Source: Paragorgia papillata
Taxonomy: Eukaryota; Cnidaria; Anthozoa; Scleralcyonacea; Coralliidae
Direction: 5' to 3'
Length of the DNA: 64,000 nt
Assembly (NCBI GenBank): GCA_035771165.1
Contig: JAWNZC010000223.1
Location: 124,001-188,000 of the forward strand
In this document: piece after piece, positions 1-13,218 of the stretch
How positions within the stretch are numbered: the first letter of the stretch is position 1
Layout: each line of letters begins with the position of its first letter
Made by a program: the position numbers and the translations under genes
The notes under the pieces: generated by a model
The model's input: only the letters and a program-made list of their open reading frames with translations
Told to the model about the DNA's origin: nothing
Database searches by the model: none

Positions 1-1050
1 GCCGTGTAATTTATTTCCACCGTTTGCTTTTTATCCGTTATTTATTATTTTGGCAGTGCGTAATTTCAATGCATTGATATTGAATATTTTCAGACTGTCT
101 GAAATATGCGCAAGTCATAAATATTAATACCAGGGTCACATTTTTATTGATTACACACTCAATGAAGGTCAGGGTTACTATTAAGGACTATGGGATGACT
201 ATTAATATCAGTGAAATAATTTTCCGATTGTTTCCGATTCGTATCGGTTGACCGGCACAATACTCCACTACAGTACTCCACTAAAATAGGTCTATATTCG
301 AAAGAACTGAGTCTTCTTTAGACAGTTTTTTTGTTGAAGTGATATATATTTACTTAATCTTCCCTGTAAGCGCTGAATTATTGTTGTCCAGACCCTTTTA
401 CTCAGATAAATAACAGTACTCCACCAAAATCGTGGTAATAATTTAAAAAATAATCTAATTATAATATTATTTATGCCGTAGATGGAGTGCTGTTAAAAAT
501 ACGGTTTAAGTTAGGTATTTTGCTACCTCAACGTTACCAGCATATAGAACTTTATCTGTATTATAAGCGTGATATAGACAGTTGTTATTTAGAACGTGTT
601 TATGCGAGAAATACGCAGTAAAGGCATGGAGTACTGTGCATGAGCCATTATAACAGCACAGCTAATTATAAATGCAGTCTATACGTTTATTTTGGTCGGT
701 TGTCATTTAATACGCGGGCCAAATCAAACGCAAGTTTCTACTGTTTTGTGCTTATTTAGAACAACTGAAGTGGACACGGATAGTAAAAGTAAACCACTGA
801 CAACCTATGAGTGTGGGCTTAGTGCTTTGTTTGACTCCCTTTCATCACGCAGTCAATTCGGTTAGGTAGACGTGCGATCGTTTGATCAATTGTTGCGGTC
901 TTCGCAACAGCGAAAGCTCGTTCATTGAAATGTTGAAATAATTCGTTTATAATTCTGCCGTGTAATTTTATTCCCACCGTTTGCTTTTTATCCGTTATTT
1001 ATTATTTTGGCAGTGCGTAATTTCAATTCATTGATATTGAATATTTTCAG

Positions 1051-1325
1051 ACAATCGTGGAATAATTACATTGGGACACAGCATATGTCAAGTGACTTCT
1101 GTGCGCACGCGATTTATCTTTGAAATGTGCCCTCCCCTTCCCCCTCCGATCAAGGTTGCGACCGAATTTTTGTTTCCTAGGCCTCAGAAGCGTCCCCTGG
1201 AAATCAACATTGATTGGTGGGGGGTGGGGAGGGGTAAAGCAACGTTATTTATCCCACGATAGTGAAATAAGCAAGAAGGAAGCTAATTGATGCTTTAGTG
1301 TCCCAATGAATTATTCTCGGATTGT
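1051..1325. mobile_element. MITE (CAATC...TTGGGACA family), copy 1 in satellite A
   Basis: A 275-bp insert has imperfect terminal inverted repeats of about 28 bp. The left end reads ACAATCGTGGAATAATTACA and the right end mirrors it, ending GGATTGT; both arms contain TTGGGACAC. Inside lie two C-rich/G-rich patches that are themselves inverted. There is no coding capacity. The flanks TTTCAGA and TCTGAAA are also mutually inverted, so the true end of the element in this setting is slightly uncertain. Confidence 0.85.
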
Positions 1326-3188
1326 CTGAAATATGCGCAAGTCATAAATATTAATACCAGGGTCACATTTTTATTGATTACACACTCAATGAAGCTCATA
1401 TCAGTGAAATAATTTTCCGATTGTTTCCGATTCGTATCGGTTGACCGGCACAGTACTCCACTAAAATAGGTCTATATACGAAAGAACTGAGTCTTCTTTA
1501 GACAGTTTTTTTGTTGAAGTGATAGATATTTACTTAATCTTCCCTGTAAGCGCTGAATTATTGTTGTCCAGACCCTTTTAGTCAGATAAATAACAGTACT
1601 CCACCAAAATCGTGGTAATAATTTAAAAAATAATCTACTTATAATACTATTTATGCCGTAGATGGAGTACTGTTAAAAATACGGTTTAAGTTAGGTATTT
1701 TGCTACCTCAATGTCACCAGCATATAGAACTTTATCTGTATTATAAGCGTGAGATAGACAGTTGTTATTTAGAACGTGTTTATGCGAGAAATACGCAGTA
1801 AAGGCATGGAGTACTGTGCATGAGCCATTATAACAGCACAGCTAATTATAAATGCAGTCTATACGTTTATTTTGGTCGGTTGTCATTTAATACGCGGGCC
1901 AAATCAAACGCAAGTTTCTACTGTTTTGTGCTTATTTAGAACAACTGAAGTGGACACGGATAGTAAAAGTAAACCACTGACAACCTATGAGTGTGGGCTT
2001 AGTATTTTGTTTGACTGCCTTTCATCACGCAGTCAATTCGGTTAGGTAGACGTGCGATCGTTTGATCAATTGTTGCGGTCTTCGCAACAGCGAAAGCTCG
2101 TTCATTGAAATGTTGAAATAATTCGTTTATAATTCTGCCGTGTAATTTTATTTCCACCGTTTGCTTTTTATCCGTTATTTATTATTTTGGCAGTGCGTAA
2201 TTTCAATTCATTGATATTGAATATTTTCAGACTGTCTGAAATATGCGCATTTCATAAATATTAATACCAGGGTCACATTTTTATTGATTACACACTCAAT
2301 GAAGGTCAGGGTTACTATTAAGGACTATGGGATAACTATTAGTATCACTGAAATAATTTTCCGATTGTTTCCGATTCGTATCGGTTGACCGGCACAGTAC
2401 TCCACTACAGTACTCCACTAAAATAGGTCTATATTCGAAAGAACTGAGTCTTCTTTAGACAGTTTTTTTGTTGAAGTGATATATATTTACTTAATCTTCC
2501 CTGTAAGCGCTGAATTATTGTTGTCCAGACCCTTTTACTCAGATAAATAACAGTACTCCACCAAAATCGTGGTAATAATTTAAAAAATAATCTAATTATA
2601 ATATTATTTATGCCGTAGATGGAGTGCTGTTAAAAATACGGTTTAAGTTAGGTATTTTGCTACCTCAATGTTACCAGCATATAGAACTTTATCTGTATTA
2701 TAAGCGTGATATAGACAGTTGTTATTTAGAACGTGTTTATGCGAGAAATACGCAGTAAAGGCATGGAGTACTGTGCATGAGCCATTATAACAGCACAGCT
2801 AATTATAAATGCAGTCTATACGTTTATTTTGGTCGGTTTGTCATTTAATACGCGGGCCAAATCAAACGCAAGTTTCTACTGTTTTGTGCTTATTTAGAAC
2901 AACTGAAGTGGACACGGATAGTAAAAGTAAACCACTGACAACCTATGAGTGTGGGCTTAGTGCTTTGTTTGACTCCCTTTCATCACGCAGTCAATTCGGT
3001 TAGGTAGACGTGCGATCGTTTGATCAATTGTTGCGGTCTTCGCAACAGCGAAAGCTCGTTCATTGAAATGTTGAAATAATTCGTTTATAATTCTCCCGTG
3101 TAATTTTATTCCCACCGTTTGCTTTTTATCCGTTATTTATTATTTTGGCAGTGCGTAATTTCAATTCATTGATATTGAATATTTTCAG

Positions 3189-3463
3189 ACAATCGTGGAA
3201 TAATTACATTGGGACACAGCATATGTCAAGTGACTTCTGTGCGCACGCGATTTATCTTTGAAATGTGCCCTCCCCTTCCCCCTCCGATCAAGGTTGGGAC
3301 CGAATTTTTGTTTCCTAGGCCTCAGAAGCGTCCCCTGGAAATCAACATTGATTGGTGGGGGGTGGGGAGGGGTAAAGCAACGTTATTTATCCCACGATAG
3401 TGAAATAAGCAAGAAGGAAGCTAATTGATGCTTTAGTGTCCCAATGAATTATTCTCGGATTGT
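3189..3463. mobile_element. MITE copy 2 in satellite A
   Basis: Same 275-bp insert at the same satellite position as the copy at 1051-1325, differing by only a few bases. Being identical in place, it was amplified with the satellite unit rather than inserted separately. Confidence 0.85.
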
Positions 3464-4373
3464 TTGAAATATGCGCAAGTCATAAATATTAATACCAGGG
3501 TCACATTTTTATTGATTACACACTCAATGAAGCTCATATCAGTGAAAATAATTTTTCCGATTGTTTCCGATTCGTATCGGTTGACCGGCACAGTACTCCA
3601 CTAAAATAGGTCTATATACGAAAGAACTGAGTCTTCTTTAGACAGTTTTTTTGTTGAAGTGATAGATATTTACTTAATCTTCCCTGTAAGCGCTGAATTA
3701 TTGTTGTCCAGACCCTTTTAGTCAGATAAATAACAGTACTCCACCAAAATCGTGGTAATAATTTAAAAAATAATCTACTTATAATACTATTTATGCCGTA
3801 GATGGAGTACTGTTAAAAATACGGTTTAAGTTAGGTATTTTGCTACCTCAATGTCACCAGCATATAGAACTTTATCTGTATTATAAGCGTGAGATAGACA
3901 GTTGTTATTTAGAACGTGTTTATGCGAGAAATACGCAGTAAAGGCATGGAGTACTGTGCATGAGCCCATTATAATAGCACAGCTAATTATAAATGCAGTC
4001 TTTACGTTTATTTTGTTAGGTTGTCATTTAATACGCGGGCCAAATCAAAACGCAAGTTTCTACTGTTTTGTGCTTATTTAGAACAACTGAAGTGGACACG
4101 GATAGTAAAAGTGAACCACTGACAACCTATGAGTGTGGGCTTAGTATTTTGTTTGACTCCCTTTCATCACACAGTCAATTCGGTTAGGTAGACGTGCGAT
4201 CGTTTGATCAATTGTTGCGGTCTTCGCAACAGCGAAAAGCTCGTTCATTGAAATGTTGAAATAATTCGTTTATAATTCCCCCGTGTAATTTTATTCCCAC
4301 CGTTTGCTTTTTATCCGTTATTTATTATTTTGGCAGTGCGTAATTTCAATTCATTGATATTGAATATTTTCAG

Positions 4374-4648
4374 ACAATCGTGGAATAATTACATTGGGAC
4401 ACAGCATATGTCAAGTGACTTCTGTGCGCACGCGATTTATCTTCAAAATGTGCCCTCCCCTTCCCCCTCCGATCAAGGTTGCGACCGAATTTTTGTTTCC
4501 TAGGCCTCAGAAGCGTCCCCTGGAAATCAACATTGATTGGTGGGGGGTGGGGAGGGGTAAAGCAACGTTATTTATCCCACGATAGTGAAATAAGCAAGAA
4601 GGAAGCTAATTGATGCTTTAGTGTCCGAATGAATTATTCTCGGATTGT
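4374..4648. mobile_element. MITE copy 3 in satellite A
   Basis: Same insert and position in the unit. It shares private substitutions (CTTCAAAATG, GTGTCCGAATG) with the copy at 6491-6765, which supports recent dimer amplification. Confidence 0.85.
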
Positions 4649-6490
4649 CTGAAATATGCGCAAGTCATAAATATTAATACCAGGGTCACATTTTTATTGA
4701 TTACACTCTCAATGAAGCTCATATCAGTGAAATAATTTTCCGATTGTTTCCGATTCGTATCGGTTGACCGGCACAGTACTCCACTAAAATAGGTCTATAT
4801 ACGAAAGAACTGAGTCTTCTTTAGACAGTTTTTTTGTTGAAGTGATAGATATTTACTTAATCTTCCCTGTAAGCGCTGAATTATTGTTGTCCAGACCCTT
4901 TTAGTCAGATAAATAACAGTACTCCACCAAAATCGTGGTAATAATTTAAAAAATAATCTAATTATAATACTATTTATGCCGTAGATGGAGTACTGTTAAA
5001 AATACGGTTTAAGTTACGTATTTTGCTACCTCAATGTTACCAGCATATAGAACTTTATCTGTATTATAAGCGTGAGATAGACAGTTGTTATTTAGAACGT
5101 GTTTATGCGAGAAATACGCAGTAAAGGTATGGAGTACTGTGCATGAGCCATTATAATAGCACAGCTAATTATAAATGCAGTCTTTACGTTTATTTTGTTA
5201 GGTTGTCATTTAATACCCGGGCCAAATAAAACGCAAGTTTCTACTGTTTTGTGCTTATTTAGAACAACTGAAGTGGACACGGATAGTAAAAGTGTGGGCT
5301 TAGTATTTTGTTTGACTCCGTTTCATCACACAGTCAATTCGGTTAGGGTAGACGTGCGATCGTTTGATCAATTGTTGCGGTCTTCGCAACAGCGAAAGCT
5401 CGTTCATTGAAATGTTGAAATAATTCGTTTATAATTCTGCCGTGTAATTTTATTTCCACCGTTTGCTTTTTATCCGTTATTTATTATTTTGGCAGTGCGT
5501 AATTTCAATTCATTGATATTGAATATTTTCAGACTGTCTGAAATATGCGCAAGTCATAAATATTAATACCAGGGTCACATTTTTATTGATTACACACTCA
5601 ATGAAGGTCAGGGTTACTATTAACGACAATGGGATGACTATTAGTATCAGTGAAATAATTTTCCGATTGTTTCCGATTCGTCTCGGTTGACCGGCACAGT
5701 ACTCCACCACAGTACTCCCCTAAAATAGGTCTATATTCGAAAGAACTGAGTCTTCTTTAGACAGTTTTTTGTTGAAGTGATATAGATATTTACTTAATCT
5801 TCCCTGTAAGCGCAGAATTATTGTTGTCCAGACCCTTTTACTCAGATAAATAACAGTACTCCACCAAAATCGTGGTAATAATTTAAAAAATAATCTACTT
5901 ATAATACTATTTATGCCGTAGATGGAGTACTGTTAAAAATACGGTTTAAGTTAGGTATTTTGCTACCTCAATGTCACCAGCATATAGAACTTTATCTGTA
6001 TTATAAGCGTGAGATAGACAGTTGTTATTTAGAACGTGTTTATGCGAGAAATACGCAGTAAAGGCATGGAGTACTGTGCATGAGCCATTATAATAGCACA
6101 GCTAATTATAAATGCAGTCTTTACGTTTATTTTGTTAGGTTGTCATTTAATACGCGGGCCAAATCAAACGCAAGTTTCTACTGTTTTGTGCTTATTTAGA
6201 ACAACTGAAGTGGACACGGATAGTAAAAGTGAACCACTGACAACCTATGAGTGTGGGCTTAGTATTTTGTTTGACTCCCTTTCATCACACAGTCAATTCG
6301 GTTAGGTAGACGTGCGATCGTTTGATCAATTGTTGCGGTCTTCGCAACAGCGAAAGCTCGTTCATTGAAATGTTGAAATAATTCGTTTATAATTCCCCCG
6401 TGTAATTTTATTCCCACCGTTTGCTTTTTATCCGTTATTTATTATTTTGGCAGTGCGTAATTTCAATTCATTGATATTGAATATTTTCAG

Positions 6491-6765
6491 ACAATCGTGG
6501 AATAATTACATTGGGACACAGCATATGTCAAGTGACTTCTGTGCGCACGCGATTTATCTTCAAAATGTGCCCTCCCCTTCCCCCTCCGATCAAGGTTGCG
6601 ACCGAATTTTTGTTTCCTAGGCCTCAGAAGCGTCCCCTGGAAATCAACATTGATTGGTGGGGGGTGGGGAGGGGTAAAGCAACGTTATTTATCCCACGAT
6701 AGTGAAATAAGCAAGAAGGAAGCTAATTGATGCTTTAGTGTCCGAATGAATTATTCTCGGATTGT
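6491..6765. mobile_element. MITE copy 4 in satellite A
   Basis: Same insert, sharing private substitutions with the copy at 4374-4648. Confidence 0.85.
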
Positions 6766-8518
6766 CTGAAATATGCGCAAGTCATAAATATTAATACCAG
6801 GGTCACATTTTTATTGATTACACTCTCAATGAAGCTCATATCAGTGAAATAATTTTCCGATTGTTTCCGATTCGTATCGGTTGACCGGCACAGTACTCCA
6901 CTAAAATAGGTCTATATACGAAAGAACTGAGTCTTCTTTAGACAGTTTTTTTGTTGAAGTGATAGATATTTACTTAATCTTCCCTGTAAGCGCTGAATTA
7001 TTGTTGTCCAGACCCTTTTAGTCAGATAAATAACAGTACTCCACCAAAATCGTGGTAATAATTTAAAAAATAATCTAATTATAATACTATTTATGCCGTA
7101 GATGGAGTACTGTTAAAAATACGGTTTAAGTTACGTATTTTGCTACCTCAATGTTACCAGCATATAGAACTTTATCTGTATTATAAGCGTGAGATAGACA
7201 GTTGTTATTTAGAACGTGTTTATGCGAGAAATACGCAGTAAAGGTATGGAGTACTGTGCATGAGCCATTATAATAGCACAGCTAATTATAAATGCAGTCT
7301 TTACGTTTATTTTGTTAGGTTGTCATTTAATACCCGGGCCAAATAAAACGCAAGTTTCTACTGTTTTGTGCTTATTTAGAACAACTGAAGTGGACACGGA
7401 TAGTAAAAGTGTGGGCTTAGTATTTTGTTTGACTCCGTTTCATCACACAGTCAATTCGGTTAGGGTAGACGTGCGATCGTTTGATCAATTGTTGCGGTCT
7501 TCGCAACAGCGAAAGCTCGTTCATTGAAATGTTGAAATAATTCGTTTATAATTCTGCCGTGTAATTTTATTTCCACCGTTTGCTTTTTATCCGTTATTTA
7601 TTATTTTGGCAGTGCGTAATTTCAATTCATTGATATTGAATATTTTCAGACTGTCTGAAATATGCGCAAGTCATAAATATTAATACCAGGGTCACATTGT
7701 TATTGATTACACACTCAATGAAGGTCAGGGTTACTATTAACGACTATGGGATGACTATTAGTATCAGTGAAATAATTTTCCGATTGTTTCCGGTTCGTAT
7801 CGGTTGACCGGCACAATACTCCACTACAGTACTCCACTAAAATAGGTCTATATTCGAAAGAACTGAGTCTTCTTTAGACAGTTAGTTTTTTTGTTGAAGT
7901 GATATAGATATTTACTTAATCTTCCCTGTAAGCGCAGAATTATTGTTGTCCAGACCCTTTTACTCAGATAAATAACAGTACTCCACCAAAATCGTGGTAA
8001 TAATTTAAAAAATAATCTACTTATAATACTATTTATGCCGTAGATGGAGTACTGTTAAAAATACGGTTTAAGTTAGGTATTTTGCTACCTCAATGTCACC
8101 AGCATATAGAACTTTATCTGTATTATAAGCGTGAGATAGACAGTTGTTATTTAGAACGTGTTTATGCGAGAAATACGCAGTAAAGGCATGGAGTACTGTG
8201 CATGAGCCATTATAATAGCACAGCTAATTATAAATGCAGTCTTTACGTTTATTTTGTTAGGTTGTCATTTAATACGCGGGCCAAATAAAACGCAAGTTTC
8301 TACTGTTTTGTGCTTATTTAGAACAACTGAAGTGGACACGGATAGTAAAAGTAAACCACTGACAACCTATGAGTGTGGGCTTAGTATTTTGTTTGACTCC
8401 CTTTCGTCACACAGTCAATTCGGTTAGGTAGACGTGGGATCATTTGATCAATTGTTGCGGTCTTCACAACAGCGAAAGCTCGTTCATTGAAATGTTGAAA
8501 TAATTCGTTTATAATTCT

Positions 8519-8884
8519 GCCGTGTAATTTTATTTACACCGTTTGCTTTTTATCCGTTATTTATTATTTTGGCAGTGCGTAATTTCAATTCATTGATATT
8601 GAATATTTTCAGACTGTCTGAATAATTACATTGGGACAAAGCGTATGTCAAGTGACTTCTGCGCGCACGCGATTTATGTTTAAAATGTGCCCTCCCCTTC
8701 CCCCTCCGATCAGGGTTGCGACCGAATTTTTGTTTGCTAGGCCTCAGAAGTGTCCCCTGGAAATCAACATTGATTGGTGGGGGGTGGGGAGGGGTAAAGC
8801 AACGTTATTTATCCCACGATAGTGAAATAAGCAAGAAAGAAGCTAATTGATGCTTTTGTGTCCCAATGAATTATTCTCGGATTG
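8519..8884. repeat. Truncated last satellite A unit ending in a MITE copy at the A/B array junction
   Basis: The unit runs through its first ~100 bp, then a fifth, more diverged MITE copy (about 8,620-8,884). Its left tip looks like the MITE-free unit (CAGACTGTCTGAA) joined to the MITE interior. Its right tip ends GGATTG followed by TAGTTACC, which is the start of satellite B. The satellite switch therefore coincides with the right end of the MITE. Confidence 0.85.
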
Positions 8885-9275
8885 TAGTTACCTAGTCAGT
8901 TATTTTTCTAAAAATAATTATATTTGACAAAGATGTTCACAATTTATTGTTAACAAAATTGTTATGGGCATTTTCAAGCTACTAAATAGGCAGTTTTGTT
9001 GTTTTAAAGTCAGTTTACTGCTCAAGGCGCCTTTGCACGTATTATGCAAAAAGATTTCGGCTAAAATAGGTGCGTTATCAGCAATGCAATTAAAATTGCT
9101 CGATTTACCTAAAACGAAGTTTTAATATATTTACAATCACTCGATTGCGCATTTATTTATGTATGTGTAGAGTATAACTTGTGCAATATCACTCTTCAAC
9201 TAACGGGCGTCGCGTTAAACGAGAATTAAAACGTGTTTATTTTAACCAGTTGCGCAATCAGTGACAATCAGTTTG

Positions 9276-9532
9276 ACAATCAGTGACAAAATACCTTGGG
9301 ACATCTCGCATTGTTGGTACTTACCTAATATTTCTTTCAATTATTTTGGTAGTAAATTATACCCCTCCCTCCCCCTCCCTATTCAATGTTGAATTTAAAG
9401 TAAGGAACTCAGTGAGCGTTGAAACGAACGCCTAAAGAGTCACCAACATTGAACAGGGGGACTGGGGGATAAATGGAGCGGAAAATATTGTCCTTTAGTA
9501 TGAAGTGTCCCAACACTTTTGTCACTGATTGT
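9276..9532. mobile_element. MITE (CAATC...TTGGGACA family) in satellite B unit 1
   Basis: A 257-bp segment bounded by ACAATCAGTGACAAAA and its inverse, with TTGGGACA in both arms. An internal inverted pair, TTCAATGTTG and CAACATTGAA, flanks C-rich/G-rich patches like those of the satellite A insert. The right flank is TA. The left side carries extra direct copies of CAATCAGT, a local duplication at the insertion edge. Confidence 0.85.
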
Positions 9533-9751
9533 AGGTTTAAAACTTCGAAATTCTAAACGTCTATCAACGTCTATTAAAGGCACGAAAGGGACAAAACATA
9601 TTGAAATTTGTTCTAGGTTTTCATTAGCAACCATATTACGTACAACATTACTAATACATACTAAGGTAAAACGCGAAATATTTGCGGAAAATTATTAGAG
9701 CGATATAACGTAATACAACGGTTGTACGGTTGTCATGACAAATGTCACCAC

Positions 9752-10195
9752 GTCCACGGTTCTCACCAACGGTTCTCACCACGGTGCTCACTGAACACCG
9801 TGGACGTTAGTTTGCTAATTTACGCTTGTTTCTTTACAAATAGTCAGTGCTGCTGTTTTCTAGTATCATCTGCATGGTACACTTTACATTTAATGATTTT
9901 TAACCGGTATTGCATCGACAAAATAAAATAATTTAGAGGTAAAGCGGCAACGGTTCTCACTTCCGCAGTATAAAGAGATAGTATAACATCAAGTTATTTA
10001 TATAAATATAGCGAGCATCGTTATAAAAAAACGCATTTGAAAAGCGTGAATTGTAAATATGCATTATTTTCTTATTGAAAACTAACATATCACAAGGCGG
10101 GTGTGTAGAAAATGTCATTTTAAACCACAATCTTCGTTCTAATACATGTTTTTCTGGTGAGAACCGTAGTGAGAACCGTTGTGAGAACCGTGGAC
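9752..10195. repeat. Inverted-repeat structure built of ACGGTTCTCAC motifs (satellite B unit 1)
   Basis: The left arm at 9752-9791 has three tandem ACGGTTCTCAC-type motifs beginning GTCCACGG. The right arm at 10156-10195 has the same three motifs inverted and ends CCGTGGAC. A further lone motif lies near 9950. The left arm also forms a small local hairpin ending CACCGTGGAC. The same structure occurs at 11278-11721 and, with a shorter left arm, in unit three. It may be an embedded MITE with subterminal repeats or simply part of the satellite. Confidence 0.75.
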
Positions 10196-10801
10196 AGAAC
10201 AGACGCACAACAGGGGGCCATTTTGATTATAAAATATCATATTTCCTTACTTAATTTTGCACAGAAATAGTTTATTTAGTCTACTATAACATTGCTTTAG
10301 CTTTCTTGGCTTTAAAGTACACCCCTAAGTTGGCTGTAACGGCATTTTTTTACAATATAAAGAAAATAGCTTTTCAGACAGTGAAAACATTTTTAGTTCT
10401 TAAAATAAACCTAGTTACCTAGTCAGTTATTTTTCTAAAAATAGTTATATTTGACAAAGATGTTCACAATTTATTGTTAACAAAATTGTTATGGGTATTT
10501 TCAAGCTATTAAATAGGCAATTTTGTTGTTTAAAAGTTATTTACTGCTCAAGGCGTCTTTGCACGTATTATGCAAAAAGATTTCGGCTAAAATAGGTGCG
10601 TTATCAGTAATGCAAATAAAAATGCTCGATTTACCTAAAACGAAGTTTTAATATATTTACAATCACTCGATTGCGCATTTATTTATGTATGTGTAGATGA
10701 TAACTTGTGCAATATCACTCTTCAACTAACGGGCGTCGCGTTAAGCGAGAATTAAAACGTGTTTATTTTAACCAGTTGCGCAATCAGTGACAATTAGTTT
10801 G

Positions 10802-11058
10802 ACAATCAGTGACAAAATACCTTGGGACATCTCGCATTGTTGGTACTTACCTAATATTTCTTTCAATTATTTTGGTAGTAAATTATATCCCTCCCTCCCC
10901 CTCCCTATTCAATGTTGAATTTAAAGTAAGGAACTCAGTGAGCGTTGAAACGAACGCCTAAAGAGTCACCAACATTGAACAGGGGGACTGGGGGATAAAT
11001 GGAGCGGAAAATATTGTCCTTTAGTATGAAGTGTCCCAACACTTTTGTCACTGATTGT
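10802..11058. mobile_element. MITE in satellite B unit 2
   Basis: Near-identical counterpart of the copy at 9276-9532, at the same place in the unit; copied with the satellite. Confidence 0.85.
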
Positions 11059-13218
11059 AGGTTTAAAACTTCGAAATTCTAAACGTCTATCAACGTCTAT
11101 TAAAGGCACGAAAGGGACAAAACATATTGAAATTTGTTCTAGGTTTTCATTAGCAACCATATTACGTACAACATTACTAATACCTACTAAGGTAAAACGC
11201 GAAATATTTGCGGAAAATTATTAGAGCGATATAACGTAATACAACGGTTGTACGGTTGTCATGACAAATGTCACCACGTCCACGGTTCTCACCAACGGTT
11301 CTCACCACGGTGCTCACTGAACACCGTGGACGTTAGTTTGCTAATTTACGCTTGTTTCTTTACAAATAGTCAGTGCTGCTGTTTTCTAATATCATCTGCA
11401 TGGTACACTTTACATTTAATGATTTTTAACCGGTATTGCATCGACAAAATAAAATAATTTAGAGGTAAAGCGGCAACGGTTCTCACTTCCGCAGTATAAA
11501 GAGATAGTATAACATCAAGTTATTTATATAAATATAGCGAGCATCGTTATAAAAAAACGCATTTGAAAAGCGTGAATTGTAAATATGCATTATTTTCTTA
11601 TTGAAAACTAACATATCACAAGGCGGGTGTGTAGAAAATGTTATTTTAAACCACAATCTTCGTTCTAGTACATGTTTTTCTGGTGAGAACCGTAGTGAGA
11701 ACCGTTGTGAGAACCGTGGACAAAACAGACGCACAACAGGGGGCCATTTTGTTTATGAAATATCATATTTCCTTACTTAATTTTGCACAGAAATAGTTTA
11801 TTTAGTCTACTATAACATTGCTTTAGCTTTCTTGGCTTTAAAGTACACCCCTAAGTTGGCTGTAACGGCATTTTTTTACAATATAAAGAAAATAGCTTTT
11901 CAGACAGCGAAAACATTTTTAGTTCTTAAAATAAACCTAGTTACCTAGTCAGTTATGTTTCTAAAAATAGTTATATTTGACAAAGATGTTCACAATTTAT
12001 TGTTAACAAAATTGTTATGGGTATTTTCAAGCTATTAAATAGGCAATTTTGTTGTTTTAAAGTTATTTACTGCTCAAGGCGTCTTTGCACGTATTATGCA
12101 AAAAGATTTCGGCTAAAATAGGTGCGTTATCAGTAATGCAAATAAAAATGCTCGATTTACCTAAAACGAAGTTTTAATATATTTACAATCACTCGATTGC
12201 GCATTTATTTATGTATGTGTAGATGATAACTTGTGCAATATCACTCTTCAACTAACGGGCGTCGCGTTAAACGAGAATTAAAACGTGTTTATTTTAGCCA
12301 GTTGCGCAATCTTCAACGGGTTCTGCGCCGGTATTAGCAATAACGCTATTTGAGGTAGGGACCTTTTATTATTTTAACAATTGCTGTAGAACGTACGCGT
12401 ACTTTAAATTTCAGCACAAAAACAAATATTAGAGAAGTGATACTAGGTTTAAAACTTCGAAATTCTAAACGTCTACCAACGTCTATTAAATGCAAGAAAG
12501 GGACAAAACATATTGAAACTTGTTGTAGGTTTTCATTAGCAACCATATTACGTACAACATTACTAATACATACTAAGGTAAAACGCGAAATATTTGCGGG
12601 AAATTATTAGAGCGATATAACGTAATACAACGGTTGTACGGTTGTCATGACAAATGTCACCACGTCAACGGTTCTCACCAACGGTGCTCACTGAACACCG
12701 TGGACGTTAGTTTGCTAATTTACGCTTGTTTCTTTACAAATAGTCAGTGCTGCTGTGTTCTAGTATCATCTGCATGGTATACTTTACATTTAATGATTTT
12801 CAACCGGTATTGCATCGACAAAATAAAACAATTTAGTGGTAAAGCGGCGACGGTTCTCACTTCCGCAGTATGAAGAGATAGTATAACATCAAGTTATTTA
12901 TATAAATATAGCGAGCACCGTTATAAAAAACGCATTTGAAAAGCGTGAATTGTAAATATGCATTATGTTCTTATTGAAAACTAACATATCACAAGGCGGG
13001 TGTGTAGAAAATGTCATGTTAAACCACAATCTTCGTTTTAATACATGTTTTTCTGGTGAGAACCGTAGTGAGAACCGTTGTGAGAACCGTGGACAGAACA
13101 GACGCACCGCAGGGGGCCATTTTGACTATAGAATATCATATTCCCTTACTGAATTTTGCACAGAAATAGTTTATTTAGTCTATTATAACATTGCTTTAGC
13201 TATCTTGGCTTTAAAGTA

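Larger units (their letters stand above)
1..8518. repeat. Satellite A, tandem array of ~0.96-kb and ~1.16-1.19-kb units
   Basis: Eight tandem units begin at 1, 957, 2137, 3095, 4280, 5439, 6397 and 7556, with a ninth partial unit from 8519. Short units (956-963 bp: first, third, sixth, eighth) lack an insert. Long units (1,159-1,185 bp: second, fourth, fifth, seventh) carry a 275-bp MITE at the same internal position and lack about 37 bp just downstream of it. Units 4280-5438 and 6397-7555 share private changes, including loss of about 20 bp near their 3' part, so the local higher-order unit is a long+short dimer of about 2.12 kb. The motif AGTACTCCA occurs several times per unit in both orientations. 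Short open frames in the array repeat identically with the satellite and look non-functional. Confidence 0.95.
8885..13218. repeat. Satellite B, three ~1.53-kb tandem units
   Basis: Units start at TAGTTACCTAGTCAG at 8885, 10412 and 11938; the first two are 1,527 and 1,526 bp and nearly identical. The third is cut short at about 13,218, where homology stops. Units one and two contain a MITE. Unit three has instead about 170 bp of unique sequence at that place and ends ATACTAGG where the others read ATTGTAGG, so it is the MITE-free state. The recurrent short frames (for example 9957-10208 minus) are carried by the repeat and have no protein signature. Confidence 0.93.

Noticed and set aside
1071..1262. 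Recurrent 63-codon frame in each long satellite A unit (also 3209, 4394, 6511, 8631)
   Set aside because: It lies inside a MITE with inverted ends, has no domain, and is conserved only because the satellite is copied.
9957..10208. Recurrent minus-strand frames in satellite B units
   Set aside because: The Arg-Phe-Ser-rich part is a translation of the GTGAGAACCGT inverted arms; there is no independent coding signal.
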